Assembly: GCA_037355855.1 (NCBI GenBank)
Contig: CM074762.1
Span: 1,426,001 to 1,490,000, forward strand
Direction: 5' to 3'
Origin: Pseudo-nitzschia pungens
Lineage: Eukaryota; Bacillariophyta; Bacillariophyceae; Bacillariales; Bacillariaceae
DNA: 64,000 nt
Shown here: piece after piece, positions 53,878 to 63,519 of the stretch
Layout: each line of letters starts with the position of its first letter
How positions within the stretch are numbered: position 1 is the stretch's first letter
Program-made: the position numbers and the translations under genes
The notes under the pieces: model-generated
Seen by the model: only the letters and a program-made list of their open reading frames with translations
The model's database searches: none
Told to the model about the DNA's origin: nothing

Positions 53878-55797
53878 ATGACCATCTCTCCAGAACCCAA
53901 ACAGCCAAAATGGCCAATGAACGTCAAGGTTTTCAACCCCACCCAAGACGTTGAGGACATCAAAGCCTGGATCAAGAAGCACACCGAAGACCCTTCGGCG
54001 TACCACGTGGAATCGAAAAAGATGAATTACAAATCCGATAATCACTTCACCACCAAGCACTGGGCACTCCTCTTTGAACCCGGTGAGTACAAGGATTGTC
54101 AATTTGAAGTAGGATACTACGTTGGAATGGCAGGACTCGGAAGAAATGCAAAAGGTGACGACGCCGTTATTTTCACGGGGGAGAAGAGTGGACCATTTGT
54201 TCCCGCTCTCAACAAGCATATGAAACCGAGCGATAGTACTAGTATCCCTTATGTTGGCTCGGGTCTTTGCCTCGATACTTTTTGGAGATCTGCAGAGAAC
54301 TTCACTGCTGATAGTGTTCAGTGGGCCGTGAGTCAAGCAGCACCTCTACGAAGAGTCTACATCGATAAGGAACTCGAGTTTGGTGACGGAGGTGCGTACT
54401 CAAGTGGAGGATTCTTGGCCAATGCTGAGGTTGGAGGGACGGTCAAATATGATGCAAATCAACAATGGTTCTCCCGGGCTGTCAACATGGGAAACTATCA
54501 AGGTGGTGCCTGGTCCCTCGTCATGGCGGGTTGTACCGGCAAACCCTTTGAGGACAAGAACTTCGTATATGACGGTAGTGCACGTCGCTCTGTGGAAGCG
54601 TTTCCCAGAGTCCGAATGGAAAAGCCGTTCATTGTAAAAACAAAGAGTGGTGACTATGAGCTCCATGTACCGAAGGCAACCAGAGACCGGAACGAAACCG
54701 TTGGACCACATCTGGACGACAGGAACACCGATGTTCGTTGCTTCTCGAATGTGTATGTGGCCAAGCCGAAGCTCTACATGAAGGGGGACGACCAAGACGA
54801 AATTCCAGATGAGACATACAACGTAATCACGGAAGAGGATCACACCATTACCATGAACATGCAAAACGCACTCGACGAGGGAAAAGACCTTGTCCTTTGC
54901 CCTGGCATCTTCTTCCTCACCCGGCCATTGGTTGTTAAGAAAAAAAATCAAGTGATTCTCGGTCTGGGATTGGCAACGCTCGTCGCACCTCAAGACGGAT
55001 CACCCTGTATTCGGGTACAGGCAAACACACCAGGTGTTCGCGTTGCATCTGTGGTATTGGAAGGGTCGGTACAGACAAAGTCGGTTTGGATGTCCGAGCA
55101 CAAGAATTCGGACTGCGTTATGTCTCTCATCGACTTTGGGGAGCCGGACAAGGAGGATCCGGGAGATCCAACAAACCCCGGACTCATTGCCGACCTTTTC
55201 ACCCGTGTGGGAGGGAGCAACTTGAAGCGTTTTGAAGTGAAAACTGATGTAATGGTGCGAATCTTCTCGGGCAACGTAATCGGCGACAACCTTTGGCTGT
55301 GGAGAGCTGATCACACAAAGTTGCGAGAGGGCGAAGTTCCCAACGATCCAACAGTGAACGCGCTCTATTGGCAAGTCCGGAACGGCGAGTTCTATGCACA
55401 GCACGCCCTGCAAGTTTTTGGCGACAACGTTTCTATGTATGGTCTGTTTGCCGAACACTGCGTCGAAGAACAAATTATCTGGAAAGGTGAAAAGGGCTCA
55501 TGCTCCTTTTTCCAATGCGAACTTCCCTATGATGTGCTTGTTGACACCCATACTTATGCTGGTTATCATGTGGATAACGATGTGAAGGAACATACTGCCA
55601 AAGGAATCGGTGTTTACTCCAATTTCACGCAGCATCCTGTGAAGGCCACCAGAGGCATTTCGGTTCCTGATTGCGATGGTGTAACTGTCGAAAACCCATT
55701 CACTGCCTGGTTGAATGGAAATATTAACAGTGAAATTACTCATGTTATCCAACGCGGCAAGGACTTGGATGGTGGAACCCCGAATAAGGAGCACTAA
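53878..55797 (+). CDS. pectin-lyase-fold protein of the bacterial/fungal 'adenylyl cyclase-like' beta-helix family
   Basis: An intact, intronless frame of 639 aa from ATG 53878 in CCACCATG context; an upstream in-frame ATG at 53767 would add 37 leader-like residues. Recognisable blocks: HWALLFEPGEYKDCQFEVGYYVGMAGLG, LDTFWRSAENFT, WAVSQAAPLRRVYI, YSSGGFLANAEVGG, KPFIV...YELHVPKA, GKDLVLCPGIFFLTRPLVV, VILGLGLATLVA, DNLWLWRADH, and LFAEHCVEEQIIWKGEKGSCSFFQCELPYD. I know these blocks from a bacterial and fungal family often labelled adenylyl cyclase or coagulation factor 5/8 domain protein; that label is doubtful, and the repeats are beta-helix coils. No signal peptide is evident. No introns and similarity to bacteria and fungi are compatible with gene transfer, unproven. 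Confidence 0.85.
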   Translation: MTISPEPKQPKWPMNVKVFNPTQDVEDIKAWIKKHTEDPSAYHVESKKMNYKSDNHFTTKHWALLFEPGEYKDCQFEVGYYVGMAGLGRNAKGDDAVIFTGEKSGPFVPALNKHMKPSDSTSIPYVGSGLCLDTFWRSAENFTADSVQWAVSQAAPLRRVYIDKELEFGDGGAYSSGGFLANAEVGGTVKYDANQQWFSRAVNMGNYQGGAWSLVMAGCTGKPFEDKNFVYDGSARRSVEAFPRVRMEKPFIVKTKSGDYELHVPKATRDRNETVGPHLDDRNTDVRCFSNVYVAKPKLYMKGDDQDEIPDETYNVITEEDHTITMNMQNALDEGKDLVLCPGIFFLTRPLVVKKKNQVILGLGLATLVAPQDGSPCIRVQANTPGVRVASVVLEGSVQTKSVWMSEHKNSDCVMSLIDFGEPDKEDPGDPTNPGLIADLFTRVGGSNLKRFEVKTDVMVRIFSGNVIGDNLWLWRADHTKLREGEVPNDPTVNALYWQVRNGEFYAQHALQVFGDNVSMYGLFAEHCVEEQIIWKGEKGSCSFFQCELPYDVLVDTHTYAGYHVDNDVKEHTAKGIGVYSNFTQHPVKATRGISVPDCDGVTVENPFTAWLNGNINSEITHVIQRGKDLDGGTPNKEH

Positions 55798-56743
55798 GGT
55801 TGCGTATGCCGAGTCATTTTGAGCGAAATTTGACAATCGCTTTGTCAGGCATGTGACTATCACACGAATTTCCTCCGTACTAGACGTTCGTCTGGGGTTT
55901 GACTCCGCAAAGATGGTAGGTTCTGGGTTCTAGTGTTATAGATTACGTGGAAGTCTTCAGGCCTGTGCCTACTTGTGTGCAACAGAAATCACGTAGAGTT
56001 TAAGAATTAGTAGTGATAAAGTTCGAATCGTGTGGAATTCCTTGGTCGTTTCTTTCCTACAGCTATGTTTGCCCTCACGGTGGACAGGTACGGTACTGCA
56101 TCGTCATGATCGATATCGCGTCAACTCACAATCACAATGTGGGACCTTCCTTTTCATCATGACATTGCGGTGAGTATAACCAGCCAATATGGGATACGTA
56201 TGGGATAATCAAATTTCCGAAACCAGACTCAAGACAAAAGACTGCTCTTCACAATAGGCATTCAAAAATTTTAATACGAAATAGATATTTTCTCTATGAA
56301 ATGGATGCATGCTTTGATACGCAAAGGTTACGATCAATTTTCCGAAACTAGATTTTAAACAACCTCTTCACCTTATACACTTAATTCCGTAGATATTCTC
56401 TCCGTGAACTGGATGCATGCTTTGATACGCGAAAGTTGTAATCAATTTTCCGAAGCCGTACCACGTGGTGTTTTGTGTCGCCCGGAGCCCGACACATATC
56501 GCCCATTGTAAGGTTGAAATGGTGGGCATTAATTTCGTCGAATCAACGTATCTCGATTACGTATGAAAACGTTAGCGTTGTTTCCCTTGTGCTCTTTCTG
56601 TCAGGGCGGCTTCGAGGACAAATATCTTGTTGGGGTTATCATCGACAGAAGCAGCATAATACATCGGACAGCAATCAGGAAGTTCAGGCAGTTTTGGTTA
56701 TGAATGAATTCCTTGCGTAATGGATAACAAATAGCGTGGCTAC
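55798..56743. other. spacer between convergent genes, with diverged repeat
   Basis: The stretch contains the 3' flanks of the beta-helix gene (plus) and the KKPLLAAAL-repeat gene (minus), and a two-and-a-bit copy repeat at 56208-56460. No gene is supported. Confidence 0.6.
56208..56460. repeat. diverged direct repeat, units of 126 and 107 bp
   Basis: Each unit starts ATCAA(A/T)TTTCCGAA(A) (at 56208, 56334 and 56441) and contains AGATATT(T)TCTC..TGAA(A/C)TGGATGCATGCTTTGATACGC. The third copy is only a stub. Confidence 0.85.
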
Positions 56744-59700
56744 TCAGTTATTATCGCTACCGGTAAATTCGGGGTTCACATATATAAACTCTGAAAGCGA
56801 CTTAGAAGAGTCCAAGTCTGCTATGACTTGGCTTTCATCATCTTCATCCTTATGAGCGTAATTCGAGTCCGACTCTGACTTGGCTTTCAGAGCAGCTGCA
56901 AGAAGCGGTTTCTTTGAGATAAGAGATTTTTTCCGTGAGTCAAATAGCTCATCCCCACTCAAGGACACATTGTCATCGTCATCGCCATAGTTCAAACTTG
57001 ACATTGACTTGGCTTTCAATGCAGCTGCAAGAAGTGGTTTTTTCGAAAGGGGGCCTTCGGGGATATCAAACAATTCGTCATCGTTCAAAGAAGTCGTATC
57101 ATCTTCACCGTCCTCGTAGGCACCATCCAAGTTTGAAATTGACTTAGCTTTCAATGCAGCTGCAAGAAGTGGTTTTTTCGAAAGGGGGCCTTCGGGGATA
57201 TCAAACAATTCGTCATCATTCAGAGAAACAGAGTCGTCATCTTCGCGATATTCATAGGCACCGTCCAAGTTTGACATCGACTTGGCTTTCAATGCAGCTG
57301 CAAGAAGTGGTTTTTTTGAAAGGGGGCCTTCGGGGAGATCAAACAACTCGTCATCATTCAGAGAAACAGAGTCGTCATCTTCGCGACATTCATAGGCACT
57401 GTCCAAGTTTGACATCGACTTGGCTTTCAATGCAGCTGCGAGAAGCGGTTTTTTCGAAAGGGGGCCTTCAGGGAGATCAAACAACTCGTCATCATTCAGA
57501 GAAACAGAATCGTCATCTTCGCGATATTCACAGGTACCATCCAAATTTGACATTGACTTGGCTTTCAATGCAGCTGCGAGAAGCGGTTTTTTCGAAAGGG
57601 GGCCTTCAGGGATATCAAACAATTCTTCATCATCCAAAGAAGCACTGTCGTCTTCACCATCCTCATCAGCACCATCCAAGTTTGACATTGACTTAGCTTT
57701 GAGTGCAGCTGCTAGAAGTGGTTTCTTTGCCAGGGGCGATTTTTTCGGTGCGTCAAATAACTCATCATCACTTAGAGAAGCAGTGTCATCGTTGTCGCTG
57801 TCCGGATCATCTTCACATTCACCATCCAAGTTTGACATTGACTTCGCTTTCAGTGCGGCTGCCAAGAGTGGTTTTTTCGAAATGGTTACTTTTTCAGGGA
57901 GGTCAAATAATTCGTCGTTACCCAAAGAAGCACTGTCATCTTCATCATAGGCACTATCCAAGTTTGACATTGACTTGGCTTTCAGTGCAGCTGCTAGAAG
58001 CGGTTTTTTCGAAAGGGGGCCTTCGGGGATATCAAACAATTCGTCATCGTTCAAAGAAGCCGTATCATCTTCACCGTCCTCATAGGCACCATCCAAGTTT
58101 GACATTGACTTAGCTTTCAGTGCAGCTGCAAGAAGTGGTTTCTTTGCAAGGGGTGATTTTTTCGGTGAGTCAAACAGTTCATCATCATCCAACGAAGCAC
58201 TATCATCTTCACCTCCCTCAACGCCACCATCCAAGTCTGACATTGACTTTGCTCTCAGTGCAGCCGCGAGAAGGGGTTTCTTGGGATGTGGTGTATTTTC
58301 AGGGGTGTCAAATAGTTCCCCGTCGTCCAGTGAAGCACTGTCATCATCAAACTTCAGATCTGCTTCATCATTCGTAGGAAATTTTGAGTGATCGTTTGAC
58401 ATGTTCTCATCCTCGGATGCGTCTTTATCACTCGCATAGTTTCCGGGCGAAAGTTCTTCAGTATTTGACTGCGCAGTCTCAGGAAGATCGAAAAGATCAT
58501 CTCGATCCTTGGTTCGATTCCAATCATATTCTCCAATGGTGAGGTTAGGAGCACTTGCCCAAAAATTCCGACTGTACATTTTGTTCAAGTCTCCTTGTCC
58601 AGGACGCTGAAATTGTCTGCAAGACATAAAATTTTGATCCCGGAGCCTTCGTTCTTCTTGTCGCTGCCTTTGTTTATTGGGACTATGCCTCATTTCCACA
58701 CCCGATTGCGCAACAGCGGGCTCAGTGTCATTAGGAGAAGATTTTTCCTCCAACGAAGCTTGTGGTATCGAACGATCGAAAACATCCCCCATCTCGATTG
58801 ATCTTTCATCATCATCCCCGGTAGATGATTGTGTTACGTCCGATGACAAGGATAACTGGGAATCACTGCTAGCGAAAAGAGACGATTCGTTTGCTTGGCA
58901 TCCTTCACGTTGATCGCTTTCCTTAGAGTTCAAAGCATCATCGACTGCTCGTCTTTTTTGTCTCACTATATTTTCTTTCTTGTTTTCTGCTTTCTTATTG
59001 TCATTATTCGCCTGAACCGCTAGTTCCATCAACTTGAGTTTCTGTTGTAAAGATTCAACAGTTTCGTTCAGAGATTTCACATCCGAAACTTTCTGTTCCA
59101 ACTGCGTCATTAGATTTTGAATCAAAAGATCTTTCTCATAGAGTGCGACGTTGGTTCTGCCATCATCCTTTCGAGATTCTCTTTCTTTCTTCTTCGGTTT
59201 CTTCTTCCTCTTCGACTTTTCTCTTTTTATCGTCTGTTTGTCATCCTGATTGACGGTATCTTCTCCGTCAGGGTCATAACTATCATCAGTTTTGATGTTA
59301 CTATCGATGTCGCGATCGTTAGAGGTTTTGCTCTTCTTTTTCTTTCTTGGTTTCTTCTTGATCGTTTTCTGTTTGCTCGGCGATTCTCTAACGTCATCAT
59401 CACCGTCGCCTTGCCCCTGCTCTGCTTTGCCGTTGCTGATCCTGCTATTCTTCTTTTTGGTTTTTTCCCGGATGGTACTACCGTCTCGGACGGTTTTCTT
59501 TCGACCTCTCCTCTTCGTAGATTGTGCTCTATCCAGTGATTGGGTCTCGTCTTGTGGGCTGCTTTTTCTCTCCTTCCTTTTGGGTTGTGCTCTATCTAGT
59601 GATCGGGTGCTTTTAAAATCGTTGCTTCTCACTGAACCACTATTCTCGCTGTGAACGTCATCCGTCGCCACACCATTTGCTACGGTCGCCGTATTGGTTG

Positions 59701-59845
59701 TAGCACTGGATTGCTGTTCTTCATCTGCTTGGTCCTCCGTCCTGAATTCATTGACTCCGGTATGGCCACTGTCTCGACTTACGGTTGAAAATCTCTTGCT
59801 GGTGAAAGCTTTTAGAGACAAAGTCTTAAACCACTTCCGAGCCAT
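56744..59845 (-). CDS. tandem-repeat protein with eleven KKPLLAAALKAKSMSNLD units
   Basis: An intact, intronless frame of 1033 aa from ATG 59845. The N-terminus (MARKWFKTLSLKAFTSKRFS) is basic. Residues about 50-240 are Lys/Arg-rich and repetitive (SLDRAQ twice, KKKPRKKKKSK). A leucine-heptad coiled coil covers about 245-290 (LIQNLMTQLEQKVSDVKSLN...). From about 525 to 1005 there are eleven units, each an invariant KKPLLAAALKAKSMSNLD followed by an acidic linker and DDELFD(I/L)PEGPLS. Strict conservation of both short motifs, beside variable linkers, suggests multivalent binding of one partner: a scaffold. The helix resembles short actin-binding (WH2-like) or amphipathic membrane-binding helices; this is speculation. 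No membrane segment or enzyme domain is present. Confidence 0.85.
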   Translation of the reverse strand: MARKWFKTLSLKAFTSKRFSTVSRDSGHTGVNEFRTEDQADEEQQSSATTNTATVANGVATDDVHSENSGSVRSNDFKSTRSLDRAQPKRKERKSSPQDETQSLDRAQSTKRRGRKKTVRDGSTIREKTKKKNSRISNGKAEQGQGDGDDDVRESPSKQKTIKKKPRKKKKSKTSNDRDIDSNIKTDDSYDPDGEDTVNQDDKQTIKREKSKRKKKPKKKERESRKDDGRTNVALYEKDLLIQNLMTQLEQKVSDVKSLNETVESLQQKLKLMELAVQANNDNKKAENKKENIVRQKRRAVDDALNSKESDQREGCQANESSLFASSDSQLSLSSDVTQSSTGDDDERSIEMGDVFDRSIPQASLEEKSSPNDTEPAVAQSGVEMRHSPNKQRQRQEERRLRDQNFMSCRQFQRPGQGDLNKMYSRNFWASAPNLTIGEYDWNRTKDRDDLFDLPETAQSNTEELSPGNYASDKDASEDENMSNDHSKFPTNDEADLKFDDDSASLDDGELFDTPENTPHPKKPLLAAALRAKSMSDLDGGVEGGEDDSASLDDDELFDSPKKSPLAKKPLLAAALKAKSMSNLDGAYEDGEDDTASLNDDELFDIPEGPLSKKPLLAAALKAKSMSNLDSAYDEDDSASLGNDELFDLPEKVTISKKPLLAAALKAKSMSNLDGECEDDPDSDNDDTASLSDDELFDAPKKSPLAKKPLLAAALKAKSMSNLDGADEDGEDDSASLDDEELFDIPEGPLSKKPLLAAALKAKSMSNLDGTCEYREDDDSVSLNDDELFDLPEGPLSKKPLLAAALKAKSMSNLDSAYECREDDDSVSLNDDELFDLPEGPLSKKPLLAAALKAKSMSNLDGAYEYREDDDSVSLNDDELFDIPEGPLSKKPLLAAALKAKSISNLDGAYEDGEDDTTSLNDDELFDIPEGPLSKKPLLAAALKAKSMSSLNYGDDDDNVSLSGDELFDSRKKSLISKKPLLAAALKAKSESDSNYAHKDEDDESQVIADLDSSKSLSEFIYVNPEFTGSDNN
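56870..58300 (-). repeat. coding tandem repeat, about 130-145 bp units, 11 copies
   Basis: This is the DNA-level repeat encoding the KKPLLAAAL units. On the plus strand each copy shows GACTTGGCTTTCAATGCAGC followed by GCAAGAAG(C/T)GGTTTTTTCGAAA. Middle copies (57120-57600) are almost identical, while outer copies have diverged, the pattern expected from unequal exchange in the centre. Confidence 0.93.
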
Positions 59846-62032
59846 TGTTACGCTCTTTCAACTTCTTTCAATCGGCCGCGGCAGATATTGATTCATGCGT
59901 ATCGGAAAGAAAAGAATGATACGTCGCTGGTATGATTGATTCCTTCGGTATTTTATTATGGAGTGCCTTTATTTTTGGGGGCTACGACCGTAGCGAATTC
60001 CTTTGTTCCAATCGAAAACTACCTATTGTTGGATAGCTTTTGCTTTCCTCACTTTGTCATTTGTTTTGTTGCAACGTCTACTATTTGCTGCAGTTTCGAA
60101 ATTGTTGTTGGTTATTGGTTGCTACCGGTACGTACTATTATTTTGAAAGCTTCGCTTACTGGAAGTCATCGTACGACTAAGGGTATCGGTATGGGTAACT
60201 TATTGTAGCACGGCGTTATTTTTCGAAGTGGACACCGGGGGGGGGGGGTAAGGCTTAACTTACTGTATTGAGTATTGTACCAATTCGCACGATTGCGAGT
60301 CCGAGTCTCAAGTCATCTCAAGTGATAGAAATACGTTGTACAATTATACGTACGTGCTGTGCTGAGAAATTAAAATAACGGTAGTCGATCAAAGTTATGC
60401 CGATACGTACTGTGAGGTTTACCGCACACTTTCAATCTTGCGAGTAAATTCGAAATAATAATAAGGTTACCTTCGAATGAATCGCCATTTTTTCCGTTTG
60501 ACTTCTAGTCATCCTTCACAGTGGGCTTATCTAAAGAACAAAAGAATGGGAAACTTGACGACTAGACGTAAGAGTACCGTATGGTACGAACTAAATTACT
60601 GGTAAGGTTTACTGTACCGGTACCGGTACTAGTAAGACTTATTTTCGTACTGTAATCATAACGAAAAAATAATAGTAAGGTTAAGGTTACCGTAGAGTGC
60701 GAGGAATGTTACCCTTTTAAAATTAATTACGTAAAAGGTACGAGTAAGCTCATTACTGTAATTCATAGAGCAGTAAATAATCTTACCGCAACTTCGTACA
60801 CGGTAAATTCGAACCTGCTGCCCAATTTCCTAAGGTTACGTCTTACCTTGTAATTTTTACGCTCTCGTACAGGTATTATTATGTTGTCATCAGATGCAAC
60901 GGAATGGTTCGATTTCTTTCTCGAAATAACAAAAAAGAATGGCTTCAGACTGGATGACAACAGAATTCAATCCATTGGGCATGGTAACTTAGAATGCGCA
61001 AGGCAGTACGTACCGTAGATTGCAGTGCGACATAATGACGACCCTTAAGCGTCTACTAGTACTAGTACTAGTTGAACAGTATTGTGAATATTATTTCAAC
61101 CAACGTTCTTGCTGCTGCTAGTAGTACTACTACTAGTAGTACTCCGTCTTCTTTTTAACGCAGAAGGAAAAAAGAACCAGAAGGCCTCCACGCACTATCT
61201 GCTGAAGCTTGCTTACTGAAACCCACCTGTAGTGAAAGGAAGCATCTATACAACAGGAGTGATGGACAAGAAGTATCTCACCAAACTGCCTGCCTCCTTA
61301 CTAGTGGATGCTAGTGGAAGCAGCCATTGATTGTTAAATGCGAGAAACTGCTACTAGTAGTAGTACTATTAGGTCCTATGATGATGTCATCGCTCAAAGC
61401 ACCAGCAAAACTTAATTCCATGCGATGCTTATTTTTGAGCAGTACTACTAGTCCTAGATCTACGTTATTCTTACATAGTCTATGTCCCCTACGCCAGGCA
61501 TTTTCTTTGCTAGTATCCAGACTGCCAGAAAACAGATTTAATTCAATCAAATTATTGATATGTGCTAGAAACCTTTTGGATCTATTTACTAGTTTTGTAT
61601 TAAACTTTTAGTGAAGTGTGGACACAAAGATGCAGGCATGCAGCAGCTGATTTTGATAGTGAGACTTTCATCAACTTGAACTCGCGCCGTTTGTGTTTTT
61701 TGCTATCAAAAAATGTGTCCAATTGCTCAAGGTCATGTTATTGCTGATTACTTCTACATATTTGTCACTGAAACAAGTTACGCTGTGTGCTCGATTTATT
61801 GTTCAAAGAGTATTGAGAGGAGTACATCAACCAATCGTTCCGTAGGCAGTTATCACCAGCAGCATGCGGCGTAGTCCACTTCATGGATCCACGAACCCCA
61901 AAAAAATATCTGATCACTTCTCCGCAATAATAATGCTCATTTAACAGGTTTAAAAAGAAACTCCAGTTCTTGTACCTCTTCAAACCATTGTTTGTGAAAG
62001 CCAAACGAACAATACGATACAGATCGATGCGC
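59846..62032. other. 2.2-kb intergenic region
   Basis: AT-rich spacer with a 12-base G run at 60237-60248, strong GGTAAGG/TACCGGTACCGG clustering at 60590-60850, and ACTAGT-type clusters at 61040-61150 and 61345-61455. No gene is supported. Confidence 0.55.
61040..61150. repeat. ACTAGT/AGTAGTACT cluster
   Basis: CTACTAGTACTAGTACTAGTT is followed 60 bp later by GCTGCTAGTAGTACTACTACTAGTAGTAC. It has the same word family as the clusters at 8.5, 13.1, 36.5 and 37.3 kb. Confidence 0.7.
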
Positions 62033-62995
62033 TCAAAGACCTTCCCACAATTGGGGCAACTGAGACTTAAGGCTCATGTTCACACGTTTGTGGAGTATCG
62101 CATCGAATTGCTCCTCCTCCAATTCCCGAGTCGATTTTCCTTCATTTCCTAACGTTTCCGACGTGATGAAAACTGTCCGAGAAGCCCAGCTTCTTGCCGG
62201 CTTGCAAATTCTTGAAGGAATCTTCGAAATAGCATATTCGTCGGTTGCGGGCAGGTAATGGACGACAAAGAGTCATTGGTGTTTTCGACATTCGGGAACA
62301 AGTATCCCAAAACTCTCGCAAAGGCTTCGGGTTCGGGTTTACACACCCTCGATTCGAGGAAATCTGTTCCTAGAACGGCATCGAACAGATCGGAAACGCC
62401 CAACAGGTGGAGTATTTCATTGGCGGAGGACTCGGGCGCATTGGTGAAGACAACCTTTTTCATCCGCGACGGAAAGGACTTCCAAAAACACGCGAAGGGC
62501 GTCGTCTTTCGAAAAGTATTTGGCGGCCCCCTTCCGTATGTATTCGTCGTAGTATTTCGAGTCAAAGACGTATCCCTCTCCAAGGAGACCCCGCTTGGTA
62601 AGATTGTATTTGTCAAAAATGGGTTTCCATGCGTGCTGGGCTTCTTCCAGCGTTGTAATGGCATCAAACTTCCCCCCTCTGCTTTCTACCATGAATTTAA
62701 AGATATTGGAGTGTATTTCCTCTTCGTATCCGCAAGAATGATCATATAATGTTCCATCCAAGTCGAACAAGAGGACATCTATCCGGTCGTCATTGTCGTC
62801 TGCTAATGCTTCTCCTGCACAAGAGCTCCGAACGCTGCATTCGTTCTCTCTTTCGGCTTCAAAATCATGTTGCCGTGGTGTCATTCTTGTGTACTGTACT
62901 TGCAACGATATCGCAGTTCTGTTTACTATTCTTGGAACAATGACGCTGGTAAGATTACTGTGCTCCGACAGTGAATACAGCACCTTGTACGGCAT
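62033..62995 (-). CDS. HAD-superfamily hydrolase, pyrimidine 5'-nucleotidase (SDT1)-like, several frame breaks
   Basis: All HAD motifs can be found, but in shifting frames. Motif I, DVLLFDLDGTLYD, and the cap (EIHSNIFKFMVE) are in the frame opened by ATG 62995. KKVVFTNA (motif II) and CKPEPEAFARVLGYLFPNVENTND (motif III) are one base further on, after a TTTTT run (62484-62488). YFEDSFKNLQAGKKLG (motif IV) is in another frame. The C-terminus VFITSETLGNEGKSTRELEE...LKSQLPQLWEGL, ending at 62033, is in a third, after a CC at 62177-62178. The net shift is zero, so total length (963 nt, 320 aa) still fits. Between motifs III and IV, a frame reading VVHYLPATDEYA looks coding, implying two breaks near 62263 and 62233. 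Either heavily mis-sequenced or a decayed gene. The start could also be Met at 62884. Confidence 0.72.
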
Positions 62996-63519
62996 CTGTT
63001 TCTTCCAGTTTCAGTCGCACTTCGCACCTGTACGGTAAGATCTTACGTTCCCTCACTCGATTGTTGTATCGGTACAGGTTTGCTACGAGGTCTGCCGGTA
63101 ACCTTACCGTAACCGTATGCTACCATGCTAAGGTTACTGCTCTTTTCGGGACGAAGATATTCCACGTGGAATGTCGAAATTAGTGGAATCGTAACAGGGG
63201 TTTTCTATGGAAGGTTTTCTTTCAATCCTGGATCCTTGGCATGGATTTCCTCTTCGTCCCGTCGCCTCTTTTTCTCCTTCCTCGTGGTGCACAAAACTGC
63301 AATTGCATCTGCATCACACCGGTATTGTATATGTAACACCACATTCCATCACCTCCAGCTAAACCCATCCATCGAATTCATTTCGAGGCACCTGCACCCG
63401 TTATATTTTATCGTCACATTCACTTCAACCGAGAAAGAAATGATTACTACCACCCAGAAACTTCGCCAGTGGTGTCCTGGCAAGGCGGATATGCTGTGCC
63501 GGATGGCAACCATTGTCGG
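62996..63519. other. short intergenic region between divergent genes
   Basis: This likely contains both promoters, for the HAD gene and the biotin/lipoyl-like gene. GGTAACCTTACCG and GTACGGTAAGATCTTACG words occur at 63030-63120. A frame from 63439 (MITTTQKL...) overlaps the next gene in a different frame and is considered a leader or a frame-shifted N-terminus. Confidence 0.5.
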
